From contig MU831904.1 in the NCBI GenBank assembly GCA_029204225.1, forward strand, positions 33,367 to 97,366: a stretch of DNA of 64,000 nucleotides, in the 5' to 3' direction. Numbering within the stretch: the stretch's first letter is position 1; the number at the start of each line of letters is the position of its first letter. The translations under genes were made by a program, and so were the position numbers. This document shows positions 12,301 through 24,158 of this stretch, one piece after another. Below the pieces are notes generated by a model, which made no database searches, was not told where the DNA came from, and saw only the letters and a program-made list of their open reading frames with translations. This DNA comes from Diphasiastrum complanatum. Its lineage: Eukaryota; Streptophyta; Lycopodiopsida; Lycopodiales; Lycopodiaceae.

Positions 12301-13359
12301 TAAAGGAATGGATCCAACACCTACAATCTCACATTCTTGATCACTTGCAGTGAAGATAAATCTCTTAGAACTATTGTAAGAAAGTAGATTAGAAAAGTAG
12401 TCTTTTTGGTGAGTCACGTGAGAGCTTGCCCCACTATCAATCCACCAAGTGTCTTGATTAGATGTTTGTGGTGAGGATACCATCAAAGATAGATTGCCTT
12501 CTTCCTCCTCCTCAAGCACAAGATTGCCTTGATTGTCCTTCTCTTGGGCATTCTTCTTCTTGTACCACTCGGATGCAAAATGTCCCTTTTTTTCACAAAA
12601 GAAACACTTTAGCTTCTTCTTGTCCTTCTTGCTCTTGCCTTTGGAACTTGATGCTCCATCTTTGCTCTCCATCTCCATGTCTTGAGTCTTCTTGGATGGA
12701 AACTTCTTCTTCTTGCCTTTCAAAGAAAAGTTAGCTTTTTCATCACCATCATTCAAAGATAAGGAAGTCATCCTACTTTTGATATGAAACATTCTACTCT
12801 CCTCACTAACAAGCACACTTTGAAGTTTTTCAATACTAGGAAGTGAATCTTGAATAGCAAAGGTTTGAACAAGATTGGAATAATCATCTCCTAATCCATT
12901 CGAAATGATTTGAACTAATTCATCATCTTTGATTTTATCATCTATAGAAGACAACTCTTTATTCAAAGATTTGATCCTAAAGACATAATTTTGGGCACTT
13001 TCACTACTTCCTTTCATGCTTTTAAGGATTTGATTCCTAAGCATGAGTATCCTTGAAGTGTTCTTGGATCCATAAATGGCTTTTAATGAATCCCATGCCT
13101 CTTTGGATGTGGTACAAGATGAGATTTCTTTCAAAAGTTCATTACTTACATTCATTTTTATGCAGTGTAATGCAACTCTACATCTCTTTTTGTACTTAGC
13201 CAATTCCACTCCTCCTTGAGGTTCTACTTCCACCTCAAGTACTATGTCATAAAGATCATGAAGTACAAGCAAAGACTCCATTCGAACTATCCAAGTAGCA
13301 TAATTAGTGGATGTAAGTCTTTCACTAGCTTCAAGCAAAAAACCACCCATTGATGCCAT
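9400..13359 (-). pseudogene. copia A gag-pol polyprotein, two premature stops
   Basis: One uninterrupted frame of about 1320 codons except for TAA near 12046 (after AREELTQV) and TGA near 10831 (after VDLPY). The start chosen is the Met of MASMGGFLLEA (13359), which matches the gag starts of D and K. Order: gag; zinc knuckle CFFCEKKGHFASEW (last Cys changed to Trp); aspartic protease WWIDSGASSH; integrase with LWHKRLGHPN, CEACGLSKSHK, HSDVHSF, RSDNGGEY and an intact Glu in GVAERKN; RT with LDVTNAFLNG and YVDDIILTG; RNase H ending in ADILTKAL. It would copy and integrate element RNA. The two stops and the damaged knuckle make this copy unlikely to be autonomous. Confidence 0.93.
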
Positions 13360-13962
13360 TTTTGAATGTGAAAAAGCACTAGAAACTCTTATGGTGTCTC
13401 TAAGAGATCTGAACCTAAAGTCTTCTAGCAATTTAGAAAGCTTATAGACTCAATCCTATCACTCATGAACCAATCTAGAATGATGGAAATTTAGATTCTA
13501 GTCTCAACCTTGCAAAATCACTCCTTAATCTATGATTTTTAGCAATTTCTCTCTTCAACTTCAACATACAATAAAAAAATCAGAGTAGATCAATTAATGC
13601 ACGTCATTCAAGCTTCAATTTTAATTTTTTGGCTAATCTAATCCAAGAACTAATCAAGGGATTAGACTCTCTGTAGAAAATGCTTGATTTTGCACCAAAA
13701 ATCACTCAAATTGGGTATGTGAGTCAAATTCTACAAATTTTTGAAATTTCTCAGTAAAAAATGGAACTGTACGGCCTCACATGTGTGAAAAGGGTTCCTA
13801 CAGCCCACAACAAGTTCTGGACCAAAAAATTTGAGAATAGCTATCAAATCCAACTCGCTACACAAAATTTGACTAGTTTCCAAAAAACTGCTAAATTTTG
13901 GCTTTGATTTGGATTAACCCTATCAATCTCAACAAAACCTCTTGTACTAGGCTCTGATACCA
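13360..13962 (-). other. untranslated leader and primer site of element A
   Basis: The complement of 13950-13962 is TGGTATCAGAGCC, the copia primer-binding site complementary to initiator tRNA-Met, directly abutting the 5' LTR. The leader to the gag start is about 590 bp, without a gene. It carries a CACATGTGTG site near 13778 next to GTACGGCC, wording that also accompanies the palindrome in the LTRs. Confidence 0.9.
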
Positions 13963-14789
13963 TGTGGAAACAGTACAAAAAGGACCAAGAGTGGATCTTA
14001 ATCTGATCCTCAAGAGGGATTGGTTGCCAGATTACTTGATCTATCAATCTACTTGAGATTAAGATCAATATATCAATTCTAGACACAAAATCCTAACAAG
14101 AACAATCATTAATTGAAGGTAGGTGTACTTTCTAGTTTCCCACGTGTGAAACCCTGTCTGAGTACTCCAACCTGAAAATCAAGTACACATTGATAGCACC
14201 TCAAAACAATCAAAACAAATATAGACAAATGGAGAGAATCACTCAAAATTGCTTCCAAAACCAAGATTGGTGTCTCACAATGATTATGGCCAAATGTGGC
14301 TCTATATATACAATAAGTGGGAGCTCGTGGTACTGATCATCCCTTTGATCCCACATGTGTGAAGGTGCTTTGTCATATGATGATTCATCATGCAAAACTG
14401 ACACTTGGACAAAACCTTCTATTTTGAGCACTTTTGGTCCATTTTCCTTCTATATGGAGATCTACTTGAAAATTTTCCAGCAGTCAAAATTAGTTTGCTT
14501 CGGCTTATTCCACACATGTGAGCTGTCCTCTACACATGGGATGTGACACCTAACCAAAGGATGTGGCTCATGCAATCAATAGATTGATGCCATGTGTCAT
14601 ATGTCTAGAGAACTAGTTTTTGGCCTTTTTAGCCACTAGAACTTGAATTAAATCATATGTACAACCTATATGATTATGGTACATGACAAGTAAACTATTT
14701 TCACACGTGGGAACAGACTCCACACATGTGTAATCATCCTATATACAAGATTTTTGGCCTCTACCAAGCTTATTTTTGCATTTTTCACA
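13963..14789 (-). repeat. 5' LTR of element A
   Basis: Plus-strand text TGTGGAAACAGTAC to TTTTTCACA (827 bp), partner of 8555-9387. The promoter on the minus strand includes TATATATAG (near 14310). A CCCACGTGTGAAACC site lies at about 14139, roughly 165 nt downstream of that TATA box. Confidence 0.93.
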
Positions 14790-16049
14790 CATCCAACTTA
14801 TAAAGTTTGCCAAGTCTAGTGCCCTCAGCCACTGTCTTACCCTTCTTCTTGATGAAAATTCATTTGAAGCAAAGTCAACATTGAAACCATTGTCTACCAT
14901 TTGGCCAACACTTAGTAGATTCTTTGTTATTGTAGAAATGTACAAAACACCTTCTATGTTGATCTTTTTGGAAGATCCTAAGCAAAGGGAAATGCTACCA
15001 ACTCCTTCAATCTTACAAGCTTTATCATTTGCTGTATAGATAGACTTTATAGGTCCATCATAAGATAACAGAGAAGAGAAAAACTCCCTTTTGCTAGTCA
15101 TGTGCGAACTAGCACCCGAGTCAATCCACCAAGGATCTTCTCCTTTGAAGCTTGTTGAAGAAAATATGGACATCATGAGAGAGTCCTCATGTGAACTCTC
15201 CTCCTCCTCCTCTTTGCTCATGTTGGCTTTGCTTTGATCTTGCTTCCTCTTGAAGCATTCCGAGGCATAATGCCCCATCTTGCTACAATAGTAGCACTTC
15301 ACCTTTGATTTGTCCTTCTTGACTTTGGTGGTTGATGGAGATGCCTTTGAGGGTCCTTCTTGCTTTGAAGACTTCTTGAATGTTGATCCTTTGCCTTTGG
15401 ACTTGCCTTTTCCTTTGGTGAAGAGAGCTTGGTCATCTCCACCTTGTATGGAAAGCCTATGCATCCTCTCTTGCATTTGGCTCCTTCTTGATTCCTCGGC
15501 CATGAGTGTGCCTTGGAGTTCTTCAAGTATGGGTAGCTTACCCATAATTGCATATCCCTGAACCAAATTGTCAAATTCAAAGCTTAGTCCACTCAATATG
15601 AGTTGAACAAGCTCTTCCTTGATAGGATCACCTATGAAGGCTAGCTCTTTGTTCAATTCCTTTACTCTTAGGACAAAAGTATGTGCACTCTCTCCTTTCT
15701 TTTGATAGCTTCTATAGATTTGATTATTCAAAGCTAACATTCTAGTTTGGTTCTTGGATTCGTAGACCTTTTGCAAAGTCTCCCAAGCATCTTGAGCCGA
15801 AGTGCAATCTCATACCTACCTTAAGAGTTCATTTGCAACATTCATTTTTATGCAATGTAGTGCAACATTGCACCTCTTGATGTATTTGGCTTTTTCTTGA
15901 GGATGAATAGGTTCACCCTCCTTACCATTTACAATTTCCATCAGATCTTACATGATCATGATGGATTCCATTCTAATTTTCCATATGGAATAGTTAGTTT
16001 TGTTGAGCCTTTCATTAGTATCCAAAAGATATACATTTATAGATGCCAT
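14790..16049 (-). pseudogene. copia B1 gag-protease (upstream half)
   Basis: The start is the Met of MASINVYL at 16049, matching related gag starts. The first 91 codons contain three in-frame stops (near 15948, 15822 and 15816). From 15776 the frame is open: gag helices, lysine-rich stretch, intact zinc knuckle CYYCSKMGHYASEC, and protease WWIDSGASSHMTS. It then runs into the element A insertion at 14789, in the region between protease and integrase. The gene continues at 8554. Gag coats the RNA and protease matures the polyprotein. Confidence 0.9.
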
Positions 16050-16860
16050 CTAGTCTCCTAATCAAGGACTTGACACAAATGAAGGTTACTTCTATTGATT
16101 TGATTGAAGATATACCTTATCCCACTTATTAGGGACCTAAAAAGATCAGTAATAGACTTCCTATAAAGATCTAAGAATGATCTTTAACAAAATCAAATCA
16201 TAGAATACTAGAAACAATGCACTTGCTTGATTGAAGTAGACAATACTAGTAGAATTGCCCCTCTTTCTACAAAGAACATAAAAGCTTCCAAATGATTTGA
16301 TCAAGAGTGAATTTCAGCAACCTAATATACTTCCAAAATCACTTGTAAAATATCTAAATGGAACTTAATGAAGATGCAACACAATCTACTATCCAATCAC
16401 GAGCAAAAATTGATCAAAATTGATGAAAAATTGATCTAATTTGGTGCATAAGTCAAGCAATGGTTGGACTGAACCTAAATCACTTTAGGAGGAGTCCTCT
16501 ACACCTTAGAATAGCCCTGAAGAGTCCCTAAAACTCTGATCTTCCCTCTCCTTGAATGCTAGAAAGCCTCCTCTATGAAATCACCTCCAAAACTCGCTTA
16601 GAAATCAATGCTTGGAGCAAGCAAAGCTTGCTATCTTGGTAATGTGAATTGAATTCAACTTTGCCTTTGGTTTTAGACACCTAAACACCTGCAAATTAAG
16701 TCACACAACACCAATCTTTAATGTATTTGACTCACTTTGAGTTCTAGAATCAATGCTAGATGCTAAGATCCAATCTACACAAGATTTAGATCAAAAATTG
16801 TGATCAAATTGAATGAAAACCAAGGATTTAGCTCATTTCAGCCTTTAGGCTCTGATACCA
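16050..16860 (-). other. leader and primer site of element B1
   Basis: The complement of 16848-16860 reads TGGTATCAGAGCC and touches the 5' LTR at 16861. About 800 bp of leader to the gag start contains no supportable gene. Confidence 0.85.
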
Positions 16861-17542
16861 TGTTAAAATTACAGAAAATAAGGATCCTAAAACACTTGAA
16901 ATGATGAGAAAAACAATATATTATGATCTCATAATATTAGCACAAGTTGAACCATCAAAATCCATCAAAAATCTATGCTTGAACCTCACTAAATGGCCCA
17001 AATCCTTGAAGAAGCCTTCACACGTGTGAAAGTACGGCCTCCCACAGTCTGAGTACTATACACCAGACCTACATTCAATCCTATAATCATTATTAATCAC
17101 AAGAACGTAAACAATTATGAACATAGAGAGCAATTGCACCATTATGAGAGAAAAATCATGAAATTGCTTGATTGATTTTGGTGAGATATCATCACCTATA
17201 TATACACGATCCATCACGGTTTTGGGCAGGTATGAGTAGCCCTAAACCTATCCCTAATGCTAGTTTTGGTGGATCTTTCATCCCTACCAAGTTAGGGTTG
17301 GAATCTTGGAGATCCCTCAACAATGCAAAAACTACCAAAAATAGCTCCTATTTTTTCTCTCTTGTATCTAAGCATAATTTGGACTCATTCCAAAGGTTCT
17401 AACACTTAGATCTACTTGAGAATATCCTTATGAATGGAATACTATGCTATTTAGCACGTGTGACAAGCCACATCATGACCATCTAACTATTTACAAGTCA
17501 CATGACCAAAACTAGTCAAGCTAGAATTGTGAATTTTTAACA
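16861..17542 (-). repeat. 5' LTR of element B1
   Basis: Plus-strand text TGTTAAAATTACAG to GAATTTTTAACA, 682 bp, with inverted ends TGTTAAAA/TTTTAACA. The same 682-bp LTR is found at 48505-49186 (B2). The partner 3' LTR of B1 is missing because the element is cut at 7163. The flank to the right is the leader of element K. Confidence 0.92.
17017..17206 (-). promoter_or_regulatory. B1 LTR TATA box and downstream palindrome
   Basis: A minus-strand TATA box lies at about 17206-17197 (TATATATAGG). The perfect palindrome TTCACACGTGTGAA is at 17017-17030, about 176 nt downstream, followed on the plus strand by GTACGGCC and CACAGTCTGAGTAC. The copy in the B2 LTR (48661-48674, TATA at about 48850) has the same spacing. 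Confidence 0.7.
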
Positions 17543-17913
17543 AAATCAATATCTTAGTGTGTTGATCAAGTTGGTTCAATACTAGGTAAACTTGGCATCC
17601 TAGTTTTGTGTATTTTCTAAGAATGCAATTAACTCTTCACACCATAACTTGATTTGGTCACTTGATGGATAGTTTGAGAGCTTAAGCAAGAGTGTGTTCA
17701 AGTCGGTTTGAGTTTGTAGTCCATTCTTAGTGTGTGCAAAGTATTGCATATGTTTCAATCTTCCTTTCTATGCTTGGAAAACATCTAGGTTCAAGATCGA
17801 AGTGTTTTAGGGTCCTAGATCTTCATAGATCTCCTTATCCATCATTTGTTGAGAGAAAAGTGAGTGCTAGGTGCATTAGGACATAGCCTAAAAGTTGAAG
17901 AATCATTAGATTC
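17543..17913 (+). other. leader of copia K, upstream part lost
   Basis: Sequence between the B1 LTR edge and the K gag start. No primer site is present, so B1 or a later deletion cut K inside its leader. Confidence 0.6.
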
Positions 17914-20194
17914 ATGGCTTCCAATGGTGGGATCATGTTAGGACCTAATGATAGGTTGAGTTCATCAAACTACTCTACTTGGAAAGTGAGGATGGAGTCC
18001 TTACTTGTGTTGAATGATCTCATGGACGTAGTTGCAGGAATTGAAGAGAGACCCCCCATACTTCAAAAGCAACCAAGGTTTTATAGTAAGGCTACAAGGG
18101 CTCTTCATATCATTAAAATGAATGTTACCAATGAACTTCTCAAGGAAGTTGGTGAGAGTCAAAGTGTAAGCGAGGCATGGAATGCCTTGAAGAAGCCCTT
18201 TGAATCAAAGTCCACATCTAGGGTATTGACCCTAAGGAAGCAAATATTTTCTAGTAGGCAAAGAGAGGGTGAAAGTGCTCATGCATTTGTCTTGAGGGTT
18301 AAGTCCTTGAGTGATGCATCATCTAGCATGCATTGATGAAAGCATAAAAGATGGTGAAATAGTCCAAGTTATGTTGAATGGTTTTCTAGATGAACATGCT
18401 AACCTTTTGCAAATTTTTGCCATTAAAAGAGTCTTGCCAAGTGTGGGTGACTTGCAAGAAATCTTATTGGCTGAAGAACATAGGTTGCTATAAAGACCTC
18501 CTCCAATGATCCTATTCTAAGCATGCCAATCACAAGCACCACAAGGGAAACAAATCGTGGACAAACCAACCCAACCAAACCTAGATCGAACGGATCTAGC
18601 CCCCCAAGCTATGGATCACCAATCAATGCTCAATAGGAGAGATGTCACTCCATCAGCATATTGGTATCATTGCCACAACCAAACATACACTAGTGAGAGA
18701 CACTGTGACACCTCACTGAACACCTCTGCAACCTATCTAGGCCACATCATCCAGTCACCCTACGACTCACTTATAGACCCATACAAATCCACCATCATGA
18801 GTTTAGGCCTACAACCATTAATTATGACCTTATACACATAAGGGCTCCAATTCCCTTATAGTCACAATTAGCTTACGGGTTGTTGGTCTACTGATCCCTA
18901 GCATGGACACGCTCCCAAGACCAGTCATGGGCATGACAGTTGCAGTCAAAGCTTGATGGTGCATCCTTGCAAGGTGGAGGTGAAGAGGCTTTCTTCACAA
19001 AAGGCAAAGTCAAAGGCAAAGGTAAAGGCAAAGGGAAATGGTCCAAAGGTGGTAACTTGGATCATGATGATCACTCTTCCTCTTCCTCTTCTACTAAGAA
19101 AGATAAGTCAAATTTCAAGTGCTTTTATTTTGGGATAAAAGGTCATTTTCCTAATGAATGTCATAAGAAGAAAAGTGAGCAAGGTGAGAGGCAAGGAAAT
19201 CTAGCAATAGATGAAGAAGAACAGAGCATTTGTGAATCTCTTGTTATGACTTCAAGTTTGCTTGCTCATATAGATGGGAATGATCCTTGGTGGATTGACA
19301 GTGGAGCCTCATCTCACATGACAAGAGATAAGGAATACTTTTCATCCTTATTGTCTTATGAGAGAGAGAGGAGCAACATCATCTATACTACTGCAAATGA
19401 TGGTCAATGTGACATCAAAGGCATAGGCACAATTCCTATTTCTCTTTCAATAAATAGGAAAGCTAATCTTGAAAATGTATTGTACATCCCTTCAATCACT
19501 AAGAACTTGCTTAGTGTTAGTCAAATGATTGACAAGGGGCTTGATGTTGAGTTCATTGGAGATGCTTGTTTGATAAGTAAATGCAAAACCTTGATTGCTC
19601 AAGGAAGGAGGCATGGGAAGCTTTTCAAAATGGATGCATGTGTGATCTCTAAGCATGAAGGATGTATGGCTAGGAAACAATTGACAAACCAAGAATTTTG
19701 GCATAAGAGGTTGGGCCATCCCAACCTCAAATCTTTGGAGGTAATGACAAAGAAAGATCATGTTCTTGGTCTCCCTAAAAGTCTTGTTGCAAACAATAGT
19801 GTTTGTGAACATTGTGCCTTGTCCAAATCTCATAGACTTGCTTATTCTAGATCTACTTCTAGATCTAAAGAAGTTTTTCAGCTTGCACATTTTGATATTT
19901 ATTCTTCTAGTACAACTAGCAATGGTGGGGAAAAGATGTTTGCAACTTGCATTGATGACTTTAGTAGGTATACTTGGGTTTATCTTCTTGAAAACAAGGA
20001 TGAAGTGTTTGCTGCATTTGTCAAGTTCAAGAATGAAATGGAAAACCAATTCAGTACAAAGATCAAATGCTTAAGATCAGAGAATGGAGGGAAATACACT
20101 TCAACTAAGCTCAAAGATTTTTGCATAGCACATGGGATTAAGAGGGAGTACTCCAGTCCTAGGACTCCACAACAGAATGGAGTGGCCAAGAGGA
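17914..20194 (+). pseudogene. copia K gag-protease-integrase, truncated
   Basis: Gag starts MASNGGIMLGPNDRL and shifts frame near 18330. A 450-bp insertion (18489-18938) splits gag. From 18944 the frame continues with a basic linker, knuckle CFYFGIKGHFPNEC (second Cys changed to Phe), protease WWIDSGASSHMTRD, and integrase FWHKRLGHPN, CEHCALSKSHR, CIDDFSRYTWVY. The integrase acidic residues are damaged: RSENGGK instead of the usual RSDNGGE, and GVAKRK instead of GVAERK. Coding stops at about 20194 where element J sequence begins, so RT and RNase H are absent. Inactive. Confidence 0.9.
18489..18938. mobile_element. 450-bp insertion with 5-bp target duplication
   Basis: GTTGC at 18484-18488 and again at 18939-18943 flank a block that interrupts the K gag codons HRL-QSKL. 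Removing one GTTGC and the block restores that frame. The plus-strand ends are TATAAAGACC and GGGCATGACA. Read on the minus strand it begins TGTCATGCCC, a usual way for plant LTRs to begin, but the other end lacks the expected CA. It is GC-richer than its surroundings. A solo LTR with a mutated end or another small non-autonomous element are both possible. Confidence 0.75.
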
Positions 20195-20412
20195 AGATGG
20201 TTGTTTTTTATTATCTAAAATTGTCTATCACACTCACATATATATCTCCTATATCCGCATGCTTTATTCAATCAAACTAGAAACTGCTCTGTTAGTACGT
20301 AGAGCAGAATTAGACACGATTGAAGATACTAATATTAGTTTGATTCATTCAAACTTTCATCGTGTTCTCTGAAGGAAAATTCCTAGTATTTTTTTTACAG
20401 TGGTATCAGAGC
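20195..20412 (+). other. end of a 5' LTR and primer site of copia J
   Basis: TGGTATCAGAGC at 20401-20412 is a copia primer site. It is preceded by TTTTTTTTACA, the end of an LTR whose upstream part was lost at the junction with K (about 20195). Confidence 0.8.
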
Positions 20413-20467
20413 GTCATCCTCACATCCATCAACAGCCATATCTGGAGCTTATTCGAAAGATTAGAAG

Positions 20468-21460
20468 ATGTCTTTGATCAGCATCATTCAGTCTAAGATG
20501 AGTACGATCTTGAATATAGAAGGCTGAATTATTTAATCTGGAAGTTAAAGACTTCACTCATACTGAAGGGCAAAGGTCTTTGGCAATAGGTAGAACCAAC
20601 AAAAGAGAAGCCAATTACTCTTGGCAAAGAACTTCATGAATGGAGGGAGAAAAATGACAAAGTTATAGCAATTATTGCGTCCCAGTGAATGACAATATAA
20701 TGCTAGATCTTTCATCAACTTTGAACGTGAAAGAATTGTGGGAAGAATTGCAAACCAAGAATGGGACTTGATCTCGTAATCAAATCATGTTCTTGGAAGA
20801 CCAATTGACTTATCTACAATAGGACGACAAAGATCTGACCACTTTTGTATGAAAGATAAAGGATCTATTTATTTCTTTGCAAAATTCCAGCACAGAAAAT
20901 GAATCTCAAAGGAAAAATAGCTTAGCTATTTTCTTCAAGCCCTACCCAGGTCATTCCACACAACTCAAACTTTACTGGCAAAAAATTTGTCAATGACACT
21001 TCAAAAGAAGATAGATGGAGTCAAAGAGGAAGTAGAAGCTCGCGAATGTTATGACGATAATGGTGATTCAGAAAAAGCTCTATTTACTCAGAAAAATAAA
21101 TCTTTGAAGAAGCTTAAGTCTAAGAGGGAGTCATCCGAGAAGAATGGAAATCATTTAGACAAATCCAAGACAAATGATCAACAATCAAGAAAACAATAGA
21201 AAGATTCTGGTGATAGGAAGATTTGCAACAGATGCAAAAGATCAAGTCATACAGAAGACAAGTGTTGGTTGAATCCAAAGATTGATTGTATTCATTGTTA
21301 TAGATGGGGCCATGCAGCAGTAGACTGTTATTAAAATCCCAGGAACAAGGAGCAGAATTGCAACGAACTTTCAGATTCAAATTTTGTCGAAGACAAGGCA
21401 GAATGCTCTAGAGCAACAGAAGAGAGGACGACAAGAAACTCAATAGCATATGTTTGTGTT
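20468..21460 (+). pseudogene. copia J gag remnant
   Basis: The start is ATG at 20468. Many stops, but the gag of the E lineage can be followed: NIMLDLSSTLNVKELWEEL, MFLEDQLTYLQ and DLFISLQN. Near 21215-21330 there are two zinc knuckles of the kind C-x2-C-x4-H-x4-C, the first starting CNRCKRSSH and the second CIHCYRWGH, the same paired arrangement as in E. Pol is absent after about 21460. Function when intact: RNA packaging. Confidence 0.8.
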
Positions 21461-22030
21461 GATCTGTGTTGTTCATTGAGTCCACTGGGGTGGCACTCAA
21501 GGAGATGCTACAATTGCTCTGGTATGATATGTCATTGGATGTATAGGTGATGTTCTTCAGCTGGTGCATCAGGGTTTTGCGTGGTGACCTAGGGACAAGT
21601 CAAGCCTACTTGGAGGTAAGTGGCATGGATGAGTGTACTAGAGGTGGTACATGTCCTGAGGGCATGGAGTGCATTAAGGGGTGATGTGGATCTAGTATGT
21701 CTATGGTTGTGAGCCAACAAGAATGGAGATGATATCGTTCTCCTATTCTGTCTCCTTAGCGTCCCCTTGGATGAAGAGATGAGCCTGAGACCTGATTATA
21801 GCAGGATCGAGACCCTAAGGAAGTGTTTTGGGGAGAGGGGTGCAATCTTAAGACTATTTTTCTAAATTTTTTTTTGGTTGACATATGGCTTTTATACACT
21901 ACCACACCAATGACACAACGACAATTATAGCAATGTTTTTGCAAATTTTAGTTATGGATACGACCTGTATAAATGTCCCATCACCTCTACGAATGCCTAC
22001 AACTTCCTCGTCGTCATTGCCCCACCATTA
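21461..22030. other. no gene recognised
   Basis: Mixed sequence without a reading frame I can support. No match to other parts of the window was noticed. Confidence 0.5.
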
Positions 22031-22153
22031 TAGGAGTGATTCAGCTGGCAGTGTCCAACGATCGCATGAACTCCATCTGAATCGCATTGAATCGCGGTCG
22101 CAACTATTTCACAACTGTTTTGCGATTTCTTCTCACATCAGTGGTATCAGAGC
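22031..22153 (+). repeat. tail of a 5' LTR plus primer site of copia E
   Basis: From GAGTGATTCAG (22031) to CTCACATCA (22140) the text matches 41234-41342. TGGTATCAGAGC follows at 22142-22153. The next 25 bp repeat the primer-site wording as TGGTATTAGAGCC (from 22167), a small internal duplication. Upstream of 22031 similarity to the other copy ends, so the LTR is cut. Confidence 0.85.
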
Positions 22154-22282
22154 ATATCACCATCAGTGGTATTAGAGCCTATCTATCTTGTCATAATTTG
22201 ACATAGCCCCAAAGGCTATCAGATCTAGGAGGCCAAGCATTCTGACAAACACCCATCAATGAGGAAATAGACTCCAGAAGCA

Positions 22283-24158
22283 ATGGCTTCAATCAGCAGC
22301 ATGCAGAGCAAGATCTGAACAATTCTTGATTCTTCAGGATCTAACTTTCTAGCCTAGAAAGTTAAGACATCACTCATACTCAAGGGCGAAGGTTTCTTCC
22401 CCTGGGTGGATGGCACAGAAGAGATGCCTACGACATCAGACAAGGAGCTATGTAAATGAAGAGAGAAAAATGACAAGGCAGTAGCCTTGCTATCATCTTC
22501 CATCGAAGATAGTCTGACACTTGACCTGGCTACAATCTCCAAAGCCAAGGAGATGTGGGATGCATTGCTCACCAGATTTCAGACGAAATCAAGAAGTGAA
22601 ATTATGATGCTGGAAGATCAATTGATGAATCTACAGTGGGATGGGAAGGACCTCACTTCTTTCATGAGAAAGATGAAGGATCTATTTCTATCACTACATA
22701 ACTCTGGAGCAGAGAAAGCAGTGTCAGCTGAGAAGCAGCTCATGTACCTATTGAGAGCCTTATCCAAATCATTCCAGACAACGAGAATCCTGCTCGCGAA
22801 AGATCCTACCATGAATCTCGAATAGGCGATTGTTGAGATTCGAGAGGAAGTCGAGGCCAGAGAACATCTTGATCACAAAGATGGTTTTGACTAGGCCCTC
22901 TATGGCAGCAAAGAAAAATCCAAGAAACAATTTAAGCCTAAGAGGGAGTTGAATTAGAGGCAGGATCATGATCAACAAGCAGAGGGGACCAGCAAGGGCA
23001 ACTGGAAGAGTAAAGGGAGGTCGAAGCAACAAGGTGCAGACAAGAAGACTTGCATGAGATGCAGAAGAGACGGGCATACTTTAGATACATGCTGGTTCAA
23101 TCCCAAGATTGAGTGTATCCATTGCCACAAGAAGGGTCACGTAGCCATGGATTGCTGCCAGAACCCGAGAAACAAATCAGTGTAGAATAGACAGGAGAAC
23201 ATCAACAGTTCATCCTATGTCGAAGAGCCCGAGAGCTCGAAGATGGGCGAAGAAAGAACGAACATAAATTGTTCGATTGCCTATATCTATGAAGACTTGT
23301 GTGCAGCATCAACATCTAACACACATGAGGTGATTCAAGACTCAGGAGCCACCTCACACTTTGTGACATTGAGACGAATCATGTCTGATTTCAGAAGTGC
23401 AGATCCTTCAAGATTCATAGTTCTTGGAGATGGATCTAAACATCAAGTGAACGGTATTGGTTCACTATGGCTCAACACCAACGACAGAGACAGATGACTC
23501 CAAGACATTCTCTTTGTGCCTACTCTACAACAAGACTTGCTTTCTGTAGGAAGAATAGCAGATGTAGGGATGCGTGTGACATTTTTTTATGAAGCATGCA
23601 ACATGATTGATGCTAGTACCAGTACTTTGATCGCTCAAGGCAGAAGGAAAGAAAACCTATATCATCTGAAGGTACGCCTATCAGGTGCATCAGACTCATG
23701 ATGACTCGCCAGACACTCTGTGGCACAAAAGACTATGCCACATGAACTCGATGGCACTTTACCAAGCAAGTCATCATGGAGTGATAACATGGGTCAGCAT
23801 TTCAAATGCAACCAGTTTGACCACCTGTGATGCATGTTTGAAGGGCAAGATGTATTCATCAAAGACTCCTACAGAACGACTAAGATTCCGGAGTTAGTGC
23901 ATTCTAACATCTGCAGACCATTCAATGTGATCTTAGTAGGAGGTTCAAAATATTATATAACCTTCATTAATGACTATAGCAAATTTGCCAGAGTGTACTT
24001 TATTCAGAATAAATATGAAGCACTTGATAAATTCACAAAATATGTGAATTGGACTAAAAGATGTACATGCAACAAGGTTAAGTAGATCAAGACAGATCGA
24101 GGTGGCAAATACATCTCAAATCGCTTCACTGACTTCTGCATTGATTGTGGCATCATTC
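22283..24158 (+). pseudogene. copia E gag, protease and integrase N-terminus
   Basis: ATG at 22283 (MASISSMQSK). Gag is readable through stops, e.g. KEMWDALLTRFQ and MMLEDQLMNLQ. Two zinc knuckles follow: CMRCRRDGHTLDTC and CIHCHKKGHVAMDC. Protease appears with QDSGATSHFV (here Gln-Asp-Ser-Gly). Integrase begins LWHKRLCHMNS, then CDACLKGKM, HSNICRPF (Asp changed to Asn) and FINDYSKFARVYF. Several frameshifts are present. At 24158 the gene is cut by element H after DFCIDCGII and resumes at 33453. Confidence 0.88.

Larger units (their letters stand above)
8555..14789 (-). mobile_element. full-length copia element A, nested in B1
   Basis: A complete LTR retrotransposon on the minus strand: 5' LTR 13963-14789, primer site 13950-13962, gag-pol 13359-9400, purine tract at 9388-9393 (GAGGAG on the minus strand) and 3' LTR 8555-9387. 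The flanks are TATCC (8550-8554) and CATCC (14790-14794), a 5-bp target duplication with one difference. Both flanks lie in the same B1 reading frame: KLYKLD before it and TFVDTNVV after it. The two LTRs differ at scattered sites and small indels, so the insertion is not brand new. It is the best-preserved element in the window. Confidence 0.93.

Noticed and set aside
12462-12734. 90-codon Cys-rich plus-strand frame
   Set aside because: Antisense shadow of the A gag lysine-rich and zinc knuckle region.
17017-17030. Palindrome as an LTR-LTR junction (LTR end TTCACA plus LTR start TGTGAA)
   Set aside because: It occurs well inside LTRs whose true ends are fixed by target duplications and primer sites, so it is not a junction of two ends.
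17172-17402. Conserved 76-codon frame also at 48816-49046
   Set aside because: Same position in the two B LTRs, so nucleotide identity of the LTRs explains it.
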